A DNA stretch of 64,000 bases, from assembly GCA_023627715.1 (NCBI GenBank), contig JAMAHW010000066.1, forward strand, positions 62,001 to 126,000, given 5' to 3'. The notes under the pieces are model-generated. The model made no database searches and was not told the origin of the DNA. It was given only the letters and a program-made list of their open reading frames with translations. The translations under genes and the position numbers were made by a program. Shown in pieces: positions 11,563 through 24,208 of this stretch. This DNA comes from Periconia sp. R9002 (Eukaryota; Ascomycota; Dothideomycetes; Pleosporales; Periconiaceae). Within the stretch, counting starts at the first letter, position 1, and every line of letters starts with the position of its first letter.

Positions 11563-14500
11563 TCAGCGACGCCAAAAACTTCTCCTCCTGAACATCTTGA
11601 AGGACTTGTCGTTGTCTTTGATAGTTGGGGTCGATTTGACAGCCTCAACAGAAACAGTAGGCTGTTGGGAATTCTTGGTGGTCTTGTATGGTACAGTCTT
11701 GAGTGGAGTGGCGGTACGAGGATAAAGGATCGAAATCTTCTCCATGGATGCAGAGCTTGATTTGGTCTTCAGAGGTCTAGTTCCAGTCAATCGTTCCAAA
11801 GTGTCCTCGTTCTGCATAGTCTGCCTCACTTTAGAGGAAGGACCGTCGGAGAACATCTTTGAATCCCCCATGGTTCCTTGGCTAGGACTATATGGTAGGT
11901 GCTCAGAACTGCCAGCACGCAAAGGTGACATAGCCCCAACAACAGCACTGACGCGGAGACATTCTGCGGTAATTGAATTGAGAGAGTCTGCAGATAGTGA
12001 ACGTAGAGGTTTGTCCCTGTTCGCAGGTTTGACAAGCGACGAAGTTCTCATGATGGGAGAGGGCGGCCCGGAGAGAGCTACACCAATTGCTGGATATGCG
12101 CTAGAATCATGACTTAAGTTATACTGTAACTCGGTAGATGCTGGTTCGTCCGATTCAAACCCGAATGAAAACTCTCCATATGTGATTGGTATCGCCGGTG
12201 AAGCGGAATCCAGTTTCTGTGGGGATGGGCTAAAATTCCTAGGCGGTGATTTGCTGACACCAGAGGGAATCTTGTTATCTTGATCATCTCCACTGCATTT
12301 AGTCGGTGTTAGGGATGACAATGCACTCGCATCTGACTGGCTGTAGACGCTCGATGTTGATGAAGCGCTCGCCCCATCACTCCACAGTTGACTGTCATTC
12401 GAGGTTGTGCTGTTTGACGAGCTTGACAAAGAATGCACGATAGCCGAAGATGGGTTACTGGGCGCGCCACCTGTCTGATTGATGCCTGGTCGGCATCCCT
12501 GGGTGGCCATATTGCAATTGATTTCCAAGTTTCGCGAGCGCTTCGTGTCCCATAAACTATCATCGAGAGCAGTCGCTACAGGGGTAGAAAAATTGGAAGG
12601 GGTACTCGTCGATTCCCTCTTCAATGATGCATGAGATGTTGATAGGAGAGGAAGACTTGTGCTTGTCTCGTTTAGCCCATTACCATATCCATGCACCATT
12701 ATGTCGTGATGCGCAGGCGTTTTGAGCTGAATACTATTCCTTGAACTGGAGAATGACAAGCGCCTGCGAGAACTGGCGGAAGTGTTGCGCACAAGCTGCG
12801 AGATTTTCAAAGGGGCAGGTATCTCCACTGACAATCGCCGGCTAGGAGGGTCCATGTTTGTGTGAGTGAAGTATTGCTCTCTGTGACAATCGGGCTGGAT
12901 ATCAACCAATGATTCGGCCACCTGGTCCTCTGGTGCAGAAAAACGCGTGCTAATAGTTCCTGGGATATTGGCAGAAATACTCGTAGGTGATGTCAAAGCC
13001 TTCATTCCAAGTTGCCAAGGAGATTGCTCTACGACGAGGCAACATAACGGATACTTCGGGCGTTCGGTATCACGCACTTCTTTCGGAGCGCGAAGTGCAG
13101 AAACGAGGTACTGGAGTGTGCCATAAATCAAGATCCACCTGACCTTACGTGCATCCGACATGGAAACCTTGTCTTCTTGGCAATTATGTGCCCACTGTCG
13201 TTCGAAGCGCTGGTATTCCTGAACTATGGAACTGCTCGTGACGGTAATGTTGTCCCTGTTAGTCGCTGCGGTAAGAGCCGCATGTGTTGCCATGTAGCGA
13301 TCTGATTTGTTTTGTTTGGGCCCACGACTCAATGACCTGAAAGATCTTTGAGACTCTATGCGACTCTTAGAACTCGACTCCCTGGGCAACAAAGGAAGCG
13401 GATGAGGTAGGGACGGAAACTTATGGCGACTATCGAAAGACTCGAGATTCTGCAAGACACATATGCCTCCGCTAGCTGGCTTCTGCGAGGAGAGATCGAC
13501 GGATGACTCTGGATCCACAAGATAATCGTATAGATTTCTGAAGTCGTTATACATGGACCTAAACATGACTTTTGGAAAAGTCAAGCCTTTGGGAGGAGGC
13601 CAGTAGCCGAATTTCTCAATGTAGAAACCTTGGAGGAAAGACCGGAAACGATCCATGTGTGCTCGAGCGCCATCGGTCAGGCCCAAATTTGTCGAAGAAA
13701 CATCCTCTGCGAGAAATTCACGGACAGCAGCCGTGGCTCGACCGAGGTTAATATCCATTTCCAGATATGCTCGTACGATTAATGCTTTGGTCAAAGAAGA
13801 AATCGACTGAGTTCGTGTTAGCATATATTTCACAATAGGGCTCGGTTGCTTACCATATATTCGGAGCTCAAGGGCAAAATCTCATTCATACCAACGCAAT
13901 GCGCAAATGCATCGATCCATAGACTGCGCAACTTGTAGTGTTCCGCATAGTACAGCATTGCAAGCGCGTGATCGGGGCAATCCACTAGATCGCGATATCC
14001 CTGGCGTTCGATATATGTGAGAAAGTCCTTGCGGTCATCACCATTCGAAAAGAATACATCGATTCTCTCTTCCAGATCTACCAGTGCTTGTCCGAGATGC
14101 TTGCCAACAAGTGGTTTGCGAAGTACGAAGGCAAAGAAATTCCGGGTTGTCAAGTGCCACTCAAAAGCTTCTTCTTTGGTGGCCGATGCTGGAGCAGGTA
14201 TGAATAGCTCTACTTTGTGAGTAGCCGGGATTTTGATATCGAGAGATTCGATTACCCTCGTTGAGCTGTGGGCACTAGAACCGGGAGTGTCCGTAATGTG
14301 TGCGAAACAAAAGTTGAACATGGCATGACATCGATGTCTAGCCAGGGCCTTGAGTGGGACGCGGAACGATGCGCCTCTACGTGATTGGCCCCGCGCGTAG
14401 AGATGAACAAAACAGTCGCCGTCTTCACTCCATAGCTCAGGGTCCTGCTGGTAGTTTAGTGAAATTCTACAAAACCCATTCTCAAATTACACTTACGCGA

Positions 14501-14928
14501 CGAAGGCCGTCCCACTCACTCGCGTTCCGCGTTTTGCCTTCCCATCTTTGTACTCTGGTGGAGCGGAGCGGCGTTCTCGAGGGTGCAGAGCAGCTAAGTG
14601 GGCGTCGACTCATTCTCTTCTGGGAAGAAATTCCTACAGATTGGCTTCGGATTGCTCTCGGTCTATCGTCAACGTTCAAAGACTCCGGGGCAGCGACTTT
14701 GGGTTGTACAAAACTCTGGATTCGTTGTTTGCCTGTCCGACCACTATCCCACGATGGGACCGGAGTATGATCCGAAGCTTTTTCGGCTGTTGAGTTGGCC
14801 TTTGTAGTGATGGGCTTCGCGTGGTCAGAAGGGACGGCGCATTGGTTTTGTAGTGAAGCTCTGCGGACAGGGCCTGGAAAAGAAGATCGAGACCTGCTCG
14901 TCCATAAATCGGGCCGCGGCGATGCCAT
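11563..14928 (-). CDS. DUF8004-like fungal protein, Ser-rich
   Basis: The exons are 14928-14497, 14447-13854 and 13806-11563, which give 1089 residues. Introns are 47-49 nt with GTAAGT/GTAAGC donors and a CTAAC branch. The N-terminal ~140 residues are basic and disordered. Exon 2 begins with PELW..DGDCFVHLY.....RRG.SFRVPL, the opening of the fungus-specific domain I recall as DUF8004, and the conserved block runs to about residue 400. It includes helices such as FEWHLTTRNFFAFVLRKPLVGKHLG and a tract ending GYWPPPKGLTFP. The C-terminal half is long, Ser/Thr-rich and probably phosphorylated. The function of the family is unknown. No signal peptide or membrane segment is visible, so a cytosolic or nuclear protein is expected. 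The ATG at 14928 is the first in frame; the upstream open stretch has no ATG. Confidence 0.75.
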
Positions 14929-17535
14929 ATTGCCTCCCAAAATAAGGATTGGGGAATCTGAAGGCAAAGACCGATTTAGCGAATGGATGGAAAAAGCATT
15001 GGCTGTTTGGAGTATGGGGTTTCGTATTGAGAAAGCCACAAGCCATCTTCGCCGTCCGGGCGCAGTTTAAGAGTATTCATATATGTTGGTGACCTCAGCT
15101 CTGATTGCTAGAACCGTAGTTCCACACGCGGGCTCTCGGGTGTCCGCAGTTAGCGTATGAAGCTGCATATGGTGGCTGCGGCTAAGGACCGTCTGGACGA
15201 CGCCCACGCTAGGCTGGACCATGCACCATTTTGGTGGCGTTGAGGGTCACGACCAGGGGATTGCGATTGGGAGGGGCTGGTGGTATTTCAGCCAGCAATT
15301 GTGAGGTCTTGCGTGGCTCTCTGCTTTCGGTCTGCAGCCTCACAGCTGCCGCCAGACAAGATTTGATTGGCCAACCTTTTGAAGACAGAAGTCCGTAGAT
15401 GTTTGACTGGTTAGCCAACTGATGACATCTATGCATCTTTTTACTGTGCTTTAGACCGAGTCTCAAAGTCTATGGCAATGACGTTTAGATAATGGACGGC
15501 TTTTAGAAGGTTGAAGCAACATGTGCGTAGATAAAAGTATGAAGAACTCAATGACTGGTTCCGTAGGGAGGCTGGAAGGATCGATGGATGTCCTTCCAGA
15601 AGAAGGTTGTATGCCTTATCGCGCCAAGTGTGTTCTGTTTCCAGTCCATACACAAGAGATCGGTGAGGAGGAAAGATCTGCTTTTACGAAGCACTGTGCA
15701 CGAAACATGATCCACGGGCAGGGTTCACTCGGGGGCCGCGTTCTCGGAATCGACTCATCATTTGTTGAAAGCACTGTTCCACGCGCTCTATCATCTGGTC
15801 AACACGTGCCACATGAAAAGCACTTACATGTCGGTAGCCAGACGTGGTGTTGTCGTCCTGAATGCGAGGTGACGAGGCGTCCTCTATCGAAGCCGACCAA
15901 TCACAAGGCGTGTCGGCGAATTGAATCGCCGTCTCAACACTATGTACCAACTCCGGATCTCCCCAAGACCGAGTACCCTCACCACTTCCACTCCGGAGAC
16001 GTTCCCGATGGTAGTACCCCACCAGACACCTCTTCTGTATGTAGACCATGGAAACCTGCACATGGCAACCTTTGTGAAAAGATCGATCGATCCTCGCCAG
16101 TTCTCTCGGCTTGTGGGCTTGTGCTCCTATTCCCAGTTTTCTTGTGCAGCATTCGCCCAAAACCTCCACGAATCATCCACAATCGTTCACTCGGAGAAAA
16201 GATATCGTAATGCCGAATATATGCATTCCCTGCAGATTCGAGGTAAAAAGCGACGCGTCATGATAGACACGTCCTCACCTAAGACACCGCATGGTTGAAA
16301 AATGCATTCTCGGGAGGATCGAAGATGGATTTGGTACTCTCCCAGTCTTCCCTTTTCCGACAGCTAAATGCCTTCGGTCCGGCACTGATTCCCACATGGC
16401 AGAACATCTTTCTTGGAATTCACCAACCAAGGAATCTAAAGCCAACCTCTTGCGTGCTTATCTTGTCGGCTTGGCCGCATTTTCGACTACAGCGCATGAA
16501 TTTCCCATGCTCCGCTGCACGGCTTTGAGGAAAGCCATCGCGCCGGCCGTGCTATATGATTTTTGTGCATCTCCTAACTTCCGTTACTAGAATTTTTCAA
16601 TCGCGTTGACTTTCTTGTCTCGCCTGATCATGCGGACCCAAGTGCGTGATAGACACAAATCAATGCCGATGAACAGCCCTTGGATGGGACATACACACAT
16701 TTCAACAGTGATGCTCTTTATACCATTGAAGATGTCAAGCGTTCTTTACTTGCGCGCCTTTCACTTGCGTAACTTACAAAGCCAAGACCGCGACCCGTTC
16801 GTCGCCCAATTTCTTCACCTGAAAAAGTCAACATGATATTATAAAACAGGCCGGAGCTCTCCAATTTACACGTGCTCTCAACGGACCAGCAAGGATTCAT
16901 TCGTACCTACAATCCCGTAAACGAACCTGCATACATCTATCTCTCCATATGAACGGTCCGGTCTGGTCACCTACATAGGACTACGATAGTCAGTCTCATA
17001 TAACGTCCTTGGCACTCCTTTTTTTCGAGATTTTTCAGTATCAAAAGTGGTCCGCCTTTTCTAGTTTCTTACTTTTCGATCTTGTCTTTGTTGAGGTAGA
17101 ACTCCTCCTAATTGTTCATCTATAAAAAGAACATCCATCTCTACCCATGGTATGACATCAACATAACAAACCCACCTCCAACACCCCAAAACCCCCACAT
17201 TAACGCTCCACCCCAGACCTCACCGTCACCAACAACGACCAAGCCCCTCCCCCAACCTCCCAATGATTCCAAATTCACTTCGGCCTTTCAAACCCCCACC
17301 CACCGCACATACCTACGACCCACCTGACGCTAACACTTCCTCAAACCCTCTTGACCTCTTGGCCAACATGAAAACCTTTCCCCTTTCCTACCAAGCCAAA
17401 CCAAAGGAGAAAAAACAACTAAAGCTCAAAAAAAAAGAAAAAGAAAACACGCATAAATGCAAATTAACGTTCATTCCTGCATCCACTCATTCATTCCATA
17501 GCATATCTACATACACGAGTAAACCAACTCCACTC
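14929..17535. other. 2.6-kb intergenic region without a supported gene
   Basis: The interval contains several medium ORFs on both strands, the longest 229 codons at 15521-16210 (+), but none has a recognisable domain or consistent exon continuation. From about 17110 to 17700 the + strand is extremely C/T- and A-rich, matching the 3' UTR side of the minus-strand redox gene. A decayed or lineage-specific gene around 15.5-16.6 kb cannot be ruled out. Confidence 0.4.
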
Positions 17536-18400
17536 TCACCGACAGTCCTCACAAACAGTCCCATCCGGATTCCTCTTGACCTCCTTATCCTCACCTTCTT
17601 TCCCCTCCTCCTTAATCCCCTCAACCTCCTTCACTCCTCCATCCATCTTCTCCTCATCCTTCTTCTTCTTCCCCCCAACATCCGAATGTCCCAAATCGCG
17701 ACTCGGATCGATGTGATCCCTGACACGCTGTTTAAGGACTTTGGTTTCTACATACTCACACACACACATTAGTTACTTTCCCAGATATACACCACAGAAG
17801 AAAAGAGGGAGGGGGGAATAAACGTACCAGGAAACCCACCCTCCGTTTTCCGATCCCAAAGAAGTGTTTTCTTTACCGTAATGTCTTGTTGTTCAGTTGA
17901 AGGTGGAACGTACGTCTACATGCACCAAAAGAATCAACATTAAACTATGCATATAGACATCAATAGCATACTGCTGCAACCGACGAGGGGAAACGAGGAA
18001 AAGGATGGAACGTACCAGCTCAACCCTAAACACTCCGCCAGTCGCAGGCACCAAAGCGACTTCGCCGATCTGCGTGCTGAATGTGGAGAGGAGTTCCTGT
18101 GCGAACTATACAAAGATTAGTTATTGATCGTTTGTTTCTGTAATTGAGCCAAAGATTTGGCAATGCGTGCGTAAGAAGAGCGAGGGATTTTCCGAGGGTT
18201 AAACGAAGAACATGTACATGGGAGATGCAAACAATCGATGATGATAGTGCAAAAGTTGAAGGGAGAAAGGAAGGACGACTTACGTATGCAGCCCGTAGCA
18301 TCCAGCGGCATTGCGTGCAGTACGTTATTGCTACGCGGGGGAGGGCCATGGAGTCAGTGTGTTGTGTGGTAGTGGCGGCCATGGTAGTGGAAGAAGCCAT
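17536..18400 (-). CDS. SelT/SelW/SelH-family (Rdx) thioredoxin-fold redox protein
   Basis: The four exons are 18400-18284, 18105-18016, 17915-17828 and 17747-17536, giving 168 residues. All junctions are GTAAG or GTACG to TAG and stay in frame. The family signature is PRV.I.YCTQCRWMLRAAY with a redox Cys28-x-x-Cys31 motif, followed by ELLSTF...IGEVALVP..GGVF.V and LWDRKTEGGFPE.K.LKQ..RD.I.P...LGHSD. In animals the second position of this motif is often selenocysteine; here both positions are Cys, as normal for fungi. The C-terminal tail is highly charged (Lys/Glu/Asp-rich). Such proteins have a thioredoxin-like fold and are thought to act in redox control, but fungal roles are poorly defined. 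Met18 is an alternative start that would remove a Thr-rich leader. Confidence 0.9.
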
Positions 18401-18951
18401 TGGATGGCTTTTGGGGAACTTTTGAATGTGCTTGAAACGTGAGCTATGATTGCTGGGAGGCTCGGGATGGGTCGGATATTGGAAGTAGTTATGGTAGCGA
18501 TTCAACTTCTTGTAGTTATTCGAGTACTTGATGGATGATAGGCTACAAGGCGTTATCGATAAGCACTTTTGCTAGTCTAAAAGTTACGTCAACGAAGGCA
18601 TGGGGTTTGCTGTGCTGTAGGTAACGAGGGCGCCGTAGAGAAGCACATCACATTGCAAAGGAGAGCTCATTTTTTGAAGTTTTCATCAATTCATGTATTC
18701 CTTTCAGGTCTCTAAACCCAAAAGCGCTGGTGAGATCTACCTAGAGTACATTCCGCACCCAGAGAGAGGATATTTGATCGAGGTCATCATCCTCCCACCA
18801 TTCTTTCCGACGCCAGCATTAGATAGATACTGTATCCACATGCATGCAAGAAAAGGAAAAGAGAGAGAAAAAAGAGCCGTAACACATTAACAAGGGAAAT
18901 GGGGAATCAAAACGCCGAACAAACTTTTCGAAACCATGTGATGCCGGGCGT
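18401..18951. other. intergenic region (redox gene promoter / HSP90 3' flank)
   Basis: The 551 bases contain the promoter of the redox-protein gene and the 3' UTR of the HSP90 gene, both on the minus strand. No coding sequence is supported. Confidence 0.4.
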
Positions 18952-21051
18952 TTAGTCAACCTCCTCCATAGCGCTCTCGCCAGCAGCGGCAGCGGCGGGC
19001 TCGTCAGACTTGGACTCCTGCTCGGTCTCGACCTCCTCGTCGACGTTCAAGCCGAGAGAGACGAGCTTGTGGATGCGCTCAGCGTACTGAACGGGCTCGT
19101 CAATGGTGAAACCGGAGACGAGGAGCGAAGTCTCAAAGAGCAAGAGAGTGATGGACTTGACAGTGCGGTCCTCCTCACCATCAGCCTCAACCTTGCGCTT
19201 GAGCTCCTTGATGATGGGAGACTTGGGCGAGATCTCGAAGGTCTTCTTGGAAGACATGTAAGAAGACATGGAGGTGTCACGGAGAGCCTGGGCCTTCATG
19301 ATACGCTCCATGTTGGCGGACCAACCGAACTGGCCAGTACGAATGGCGCAAGGGGAGCCGATCAGCTTGTGGGAGACGACGACCTTCTCAACCTTGTCAC
19401 CAAGGACGTTCTTGAGGCTCTTAGCCAAGCCCTCGTACTCCTTCTCCTCAGCCTCACGCTGAGCCTTCTCCTCGTCAGTCTCCTCAAGCTCAAAGTCCTT
19501 GGTGATGTCGACAAGCTTCTTGCCATCGAACTCCTTGAGCTGAGTCATGGCGTACTCATCAATGGGGTCAACAAGGAAGAGAACCTCGAAGCCCTTCTCC
19601 TTAAGGGAGTCGAGGAAGGGAGACTTCTGCACGGCCTTGAGGGACTCACCAGTGATGTAGTACATCTGCTTCTGGTGCTCAGGCATGCGGGTGATGTAGT
19701 CGGTGAGAGAGGTGGTCTCATCGCCAGACTTGGTGGAGTGGAATCGCAGAAGCTTAGCAAGGGCCTGGCGGTTCTGGGAGTCCTCGTGGATACCGAGCTT
19801 GATGTTCTTGCTGAAGGCAGAGTAGAACTTGTCGAACTGCTCACGGTCCTCGGCAATCTCGTTGAAGAGTTCAAGGGTCTTCTTGACAATGTTCTTGCGG
19901 ATGACCTTCATGATCTTGTTCTGCTGGAGAGTCTCACGAGACAAGTTGAGAGGGAGATCCTCAGAGTCGACAACACCCTTGATGAAGGACAACCACTCGG
20001 GGATGAGGTCGGTGGCGTCATCAGTGATGAAGACGCGGCGGACGTAGAGCTTGATGTTGTTCTTGGTCTTCTTAGTCTCGAAGAGGTCGAAGGGAGCACG
20101 CTTGGGAACGAAGAGGATGGCACGGAACTCGAGCTGACCCTCAACGGAGAAGTGCTTGACACCAAGGTGGTCTTCCCAGTCGTTGGACAAGGACTTGTAG
20201 AAGGCACCGTACTCCTCGGCGGTGATGTCCTGAGGATTCCGGGTCCAGATGGGCTTGGTCTTGTTGAGCTCCTCCTCCTCAATCTTGGACTCCTTGACCT
20301 TCTTGGTCTTCTTCTTTTTTTCCTCCTCGTCGTCTTCGACCTCCTCGATCTTGGGCTTCTTGTCGTCACCCTCGGTGGCCTCCTCAGCCTCGTCATCCTC
20401 GACCTCCTTCTCGGTCTCCTTGAGAACGTGAAGGTAGATGGGGTAGGAGATGAACTCGGAGTGCTTCTTGACGACCTCCTTGATCTTGCTCTCGTTTAAG
20501 TAGTCCATCTGCTCATCCTTGAGGTGGAGGATGATCTTGGTACCACGGCCGATCTGCTCGCCCTCGGTATCCTCGGTGATCTTGAAGGTACCACCAGCGC
20601 TCGACTCCCAGATGTATTGCTCATCATCGTTGTGTTTTGAGACGACAGACACACGGTCAGCGACGAGGTAGGCAGAGTAGAAACCGACACCGAATTGACC
20701 AATCATGGAAATATCGGCACCAGCGGAGAGAGCCTCCATGAATTGCTTGGTACCTGACCGGGCAATGGTACCGAGGTTGTTGATGAGGTCGGCCTTGGTC
20801 ATACCAATACCAGTGTCTTGGATGGTAAGGGTCTTTGCCTCTTTGTTGGGGATGATGTCGATGCGGAGATCCTTGCCGCTGTCGAGCTTGCTAGGGTCTG
20901 AGAGAGCCTCATATCGGATCTTATCGAGAGCGTCTGAGGCGTTGGAGATGAGTTCTCGGAGGAAGATCTCTTTGTTTGAGTAGACGGTGTTGATGATGAG
21001 GCCGAGCAGCTGAGAGATCTCAGCCTGGAACTCGAAAGTCTCGGCAGACAT
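18952..21051 (-). CDS. hsp90: HSP90 molecular chaperone (cytosolic)
   Basis: This is an uninterrupted 699-residue coding sequence, the expected length for cytosolic HSP90. The N-terminal GHKL ATPase domain shows [40 protein letters not shown], and G..GVGFYS (residues ~1-215). It is followed by a charged linker rich in Glu and Lys (about 215-270), the middle client-binding domain, and a C-terminal dimerisation domain ending in MEEVD, the docking site for TPR co-chaperones. The ATG at 21051 starts the conserved [12 protein letters not shown]. Codon use is strongly biased to C/G in third positions, marking high expression, and this bias produces a long empty antisense frame. The gene has a leader intron and heat-shock elements upstream (separate entries). 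The protein acts in the cytosol and nucleus to mature kinases, transcription factors and calcineurin. Confidence 0.98.
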   Translation of the reverse strand: MSAETFEFQAEISQLLGLIINTVYSNKEIFLRELISNASDALDKIRYEALSDPSKLDSGKDLRIDIIPNKEAKTLTIQDTGIGMTKADLINNLGTIARSGTKQFMEALSAGADISMIGQFGVGFYSAYLVADRVSVVSKHNDDEQYIWESSAGGTFKITEDTEGEQIGRGTKIILHLKDEQMDYLNESKIKEVVKKHSEFISYPIYLHVLKETEKEVEDDEAEEATEGDDKKPKIEEVEDDEEEKKKKTKKVKESKIEEEELNKTKPIWTRNPQDITAEEYGAFYKSLSNDWEDHLGVKHFSVEGQLEFRAILFVPKRAPFDLFETKKTKNNIKLYVRRVFITDDATDLIPEWLSFIKGVVDSEDLPLNLSRETLQQNKIMKVIRKNIVKKTLELFNEIAEDREQFDKFYSAFSKNIKLGIHEDSQNRQALAKLLRFHSTKSGDETTSLTDYITRMPEHQKQMYYITGESLKAVQKSPFLDSLKEKGFEVLFLVDPIDEYAMTQLKEFDGKKLVDITKDFELEETDEEKAQREAEEKEYEGLAKSLKNVLGDKVEKVVVSHKLIGSPCAIRTGQFGWSANMERIMKAQALRDTSMSSYMSSKKTFEISPKSPIIKELKRKVEADGEEDRTVKSITLLLFETSLLVSGFTIDEPVQYAERIHKLVSLGLNVDEEVETEQESKSDEPAAAAAGESAMEEVD

Positions 21052-21081
21052 GATGGCGGCGGAAGGGAATACGGGATGAAG

Positions 21082-21237
21082 CTGCAAGAGGGTTGATTAG
21101 ATACGAGTGCTTTTCCAAGACAGACGGTAGAGTAGTGTGGCGAGGGTGGAGGCAGAAAATGCTGGGGGAGATTGTGCGGTGTAGCTAGTGTTTGTTGCCT
21201 CTGGAGGGCGAAAGCAGAAAGGCGGGGAGCTACTTAC
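21082..21237 (-). other. intron in the HSP90 5' leader
   Basis: On the minus strand a GTAAGT donor at 21237 and a pyrimidine-rich CTCTTGCAG acceptor ending at 21082 bound 156 bases just upstream of the HSP90 ATG. An intron in this position fits the leader structure of many filamentous fungal hsp90 genes. It is predicted only from signals. Confidence 0.7.
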
Positions 21238-21405
21238 GAATCAGAAGAGGAAGTGGTAGCTCTGTCGCTTTAGTAGAGACTGGGTATAAGTAATTGCTGA
21301 GACGCAGCAAAAAGATCTGCAAGCGGAAATTTGGTTGAGAGCAATTGAGTGATGAGGAGAGCAGTTGCTGCGCAGCAAATGTCTTCTTTTATATGCAGCC
21401 TGGGA

Positions 21406-21418
21406 GAAACTTCGAGAA
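21406..21418 (-). promoter_or_regulatory. heat-shock element (three alternating units)
   Basis: The sequence GAA-ac-TTC-ga-GAA is three perfectly alternating, correctly spaced heat-shock-factor units. It lies about 355 bases upstream of the HSP90 ATG, which supports Hsf1 control. Confidence 0.85.
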
Positions 21419-21589
21419 GAGCGAAGACGACCGAAACACAACGAAAGAGCTGAGCCGCTAACCGTTGTCGGCTAGCCGGGGCCTCGCGCTTGCAGTCCAC
21501 CAATATCTTCCCCACTAGTCGGTGACGGCAGAACATGCTAACCATCTCACCGGCACCATCAGACTCTCCTTCTCACCTGTTCGACTGTC

Positions 21590-21597
21590 TTCTAGAA
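21590..21597 (-). promoter_or_regulatory. second heat-shock half-element pair
   Basis: TTC-ta-GAA gives two correctly spaced inverted units about 540 bases upstream of the HSP90 ATG. GAA/TTC runs just beyond it (21607-21620) are not in perfect phase. It is probably a weaker Hsf1 site. Confidence 0.5.
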
Positions 21598-21599
21598 TT

Positions 21600-22885
21600 A
21601 CCCTCGAAGAGAATCTCTTCTCGCATCATGGCTTCTTGCTCTCTCTGAGACCTCCGTAGCTATGTATCAATGGAGCTTCAACTCACCCAGCACAGACCAC
21701 TAACCCCGCGCAACTACCCCAGCTGCAGCCTCACCTTGTCACCTCTTACCTTCCACCTCTCACCTCTGTCTGCCTTGCCGTTGCAGCCTACGCACTGCCT
21801 CGCTGCTTCCCAGCCGCCTTCACCGTCCCCACGTCGATTTTACACACACAAACGCTCAATTTGATTCCAGAGGACACAACGAAGAAGACAGCGGGGCGGT
21901 ACACAGAAGGCTGACGGCAATCAAAGCCGCGGGGCAAACACCGCACAGACATCAGTTATGCTTGCCTAGTCCATGTATAAAAGCAAACGGCCTGTACGCC
22001 GTACCAATCCCTGGCCCACGCATGAAGAGCAAAGTGCAAGTAAGATGAATTGCATCAACATAGAGGTAGAAGTCTATGCATTGTACAAGACGGGATCTGT
22101 CAGAGTTCGATAGTGTAGGTGTAAATGAATTCGTGGAACTGGTGCTTTTGCGTTGTATCCAGCTTGTTGCTCGTGCATGTGAGCTTAATGCATGTATATT
22201 GGCATGTAGAGATATTCCTTTTTTCAGCGCTAACTACCATCATTAGTTTTTCCAATTCACTCATCTACTAATTCCGCGCATCGTCGAATTATATCGTTTT
22301 CTACTCTTTTCACCACAGACTCCACCAAGTCTGGACCTTTCTCACCCACGTGCATGGTCAACATGCCGGTAATCACCTACATATAACCCCAGTGTGCATG
22401 CTACAGTAGATCAATCTACAAACATCCGATGCCGAAGCCATGTATGCACCCCACAATCTACTTTGAAGAATTGGGTCCAAGTCATCGTGTGCGTTTTACC
22501 AGGGCACCTAGGCTATCTTACTATTTTCGGCTCGATAGCATCTAAATACATTACTATTTTATGAATAGTATATACACATACATCTAGCATGACCAACTCA
22601 ACTCACCATCACAGCTTTCATTCGCTAGATATACTGTCATGTAATACCCAGATTGCCTAGTCAGTCTCGGAGCATACCTGTCGGACATGGCCATAGATGC
22701 CCACGCGCTGCGATATTAATGAAGAGACAAGATCAATAGCAAAAAGCTTATCCTTCCGCGCTGAAAATCACATATCGCAAGCAAGCATCCAGATCCCGAT
22801 CCCAGACTAGATATTTAAGAAGACGCCGAGAACCCAAGCCCCTTCGTCACTGACTCCGCAAAGCCCAAATCCAACAAACGCCATT
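21600..22885. other. intergenic region between divergent HSP90 and AA9 genes
   Basis: The distal part of the 1.8-kb region between the two divergent start codons contains no supportable gene. It should hold the regulatory sequences of the AA9 gene. Confidence 0.4.
22811..22818 (+). promoter_or_regulatory. TATA-like element of the AA9 gene
   Basis: ATATTTAA lies 68 bases upstream of the AA9 ATG, a suitable distance for a TATA box with a short leader. Confidence 0.45.
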
Positions 22886-23887
22886 ATGAAGACATTCCTG
22901 ATTGCCTCTGCTCTGGCAATTCAACAGGCTACCAGCCACGCCATCTTCCAAGACCTCTGGGTCAACGGCGTCGACAAAACAGACACCTGCGTCCGCATGC
23001 CCTCGAGCAACTCGCCCGTCCAGAGCGTAACCAGCAACGCCATCCGATGCAATGCCAACACGCGTGGTGTATCCGGGAAATGCGCAGTCCAAGCCGGCGA
23101 CACCGTCACTGTTGAAATGCACCAGGTAATCAACCCCTTATCCTCCTTCGTTTCTCTCTTTGCCTTCCTCATCGTTTTATACGCCCGTAACACATCCTAA
23201 AACACTGCACAACAGCAACCCGGCGACCGTAGCTGCAAGAACGACGCTATCGGCGGCGCGCACTACGGCCCGGTCATCGTTTACATGAGCAAGGTCGCCG
23301 ACGCTTCAACGGCCGACGGCTCGTCCGGTTGGTTCAAGATCTACGAGGATGGTTGGAAGGCTGCGAGTAAGGGGGCCGGAGACAATGATTTCTGGGGCGT
23401 CAAGGATATGAACGCTTGCTGTGGGAAGGTGGATGTGAAGATCCCGACACAATTGGCGGCGGGCGATTATTTGCTGCGGGCTGAGGTATGTTCCTAAATC
23501 CGTCTTTTTTTTTCCGAGAGAAGAGGTTGGACTGATTACTCGAAAAGGTCATCGCACTCCATACAGCTGGCCAAGCCAACGGAGCCCAATTCTACATGAG
23601 CTGCTGTAAGTCATCTCCTTTCTTTCATTTCTCAAAATACACTGACACCACGCCACCTAGACCAACTCACCGTCTCCGGTACCGGCACCTTGGTCCCCTC
23701 CTCCCTCGTACAATTTCCGGGCGCGTACAAGGCTTCAGATCCCGGTATCAAGATCGATATTCACTCCGCGGTTAAGAGTTACACGGTTCCTGGTCCGGCA
23801 GTGATTCCGGAGGGACAGACAGTTGTTCCAGGGGGTACGGTCTGTAAGAAGGCGATGAGGATTAGGGGGATCAGTGAGTATTTTTAA
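22886..23887 (+). CDS. lytic polysaccharide monooxygenase, AA9 family (secreted)
   Basis: The exons are 22886-23125, 23216-23485, 23548-23605 and 23661-23887, which give 264 residues. A signal peptide (MKTFLIASALAIQQATS) is followed by His18, which becomes the N-terminal copper ligand of the mature enzyme. The second histidine-brace residue is His96 in GGAHYGPVIVYM. The axial tyrosine and its partners are visible in ALHTAG...GAQFYMSCYQ (His175, Gln184, Tyr186). No CBM1 is present. These secreted copper enzymes cleave cellulose or hemicellulose oxidatively with O2 or H2O2. The 3' end is slightly uncertain: a GTGAGT donor at 23872 could splice to a downstream acceptor and change the last few residues. 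It faces the GH105 gene tail to tail. Confidence 0.92.
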
Positions 23888-24208
23888 GGGGTGATGCGGG
23901 TTTATAGGACTGATTAGTAGGCATAACTGTGGTTGGAGGTTTAACGGCGTATTGATGTATACTAGGTATTCTTGTACGTGCGTTCGTTCTCCGCTGCGGA
24001 GTATCGTTTCATGTACAGATGCTAGAACCGAAATTGAGTATCGCACTCTACCAGCTATAGTGATGATTTGTTCAAGTCGAGCTATGATCCAAGGTAACAT
24101 TTCTAGCAATTTTATTAATTCCTAAAAACCATGATGAGCCGGATTTATCAAGCATCTGCCCTCAATAATTCTAGTAATCCACGTACCATATTACACCTCC
24201 CTCAGTCT
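23888..24208. other. convergent intergenic region (AA9 / GH105)
   Basis: 321 bases lie between the two stop codons. The region is AT-rich and has no gene; it should carry both 3' UTRs. Confidence 0.4.

Noticed and set aside
15521..16210. 229-codon plus-strand ORF
   Set aside because: No domain, no signal peptide and unnatural composition; overlapping frames on both strands are similarly open. Kept only as a note in the intergenic entry.
17112..17772. Pro/Leu/Thr-rich plus-strand ORFs
   Set aside because: They come from C/T-rich low-complexity DNA opposite the SelT/W/H-like gene and its 3' UTR.
19069..20499. 476-codon plus-strand ORF
   Set aside because: It is antisense to HSP90 and arises from the strong third-position C/G bias of that gene; the translation is a Leu/Glu/Val-rich repeat-like string without domains.
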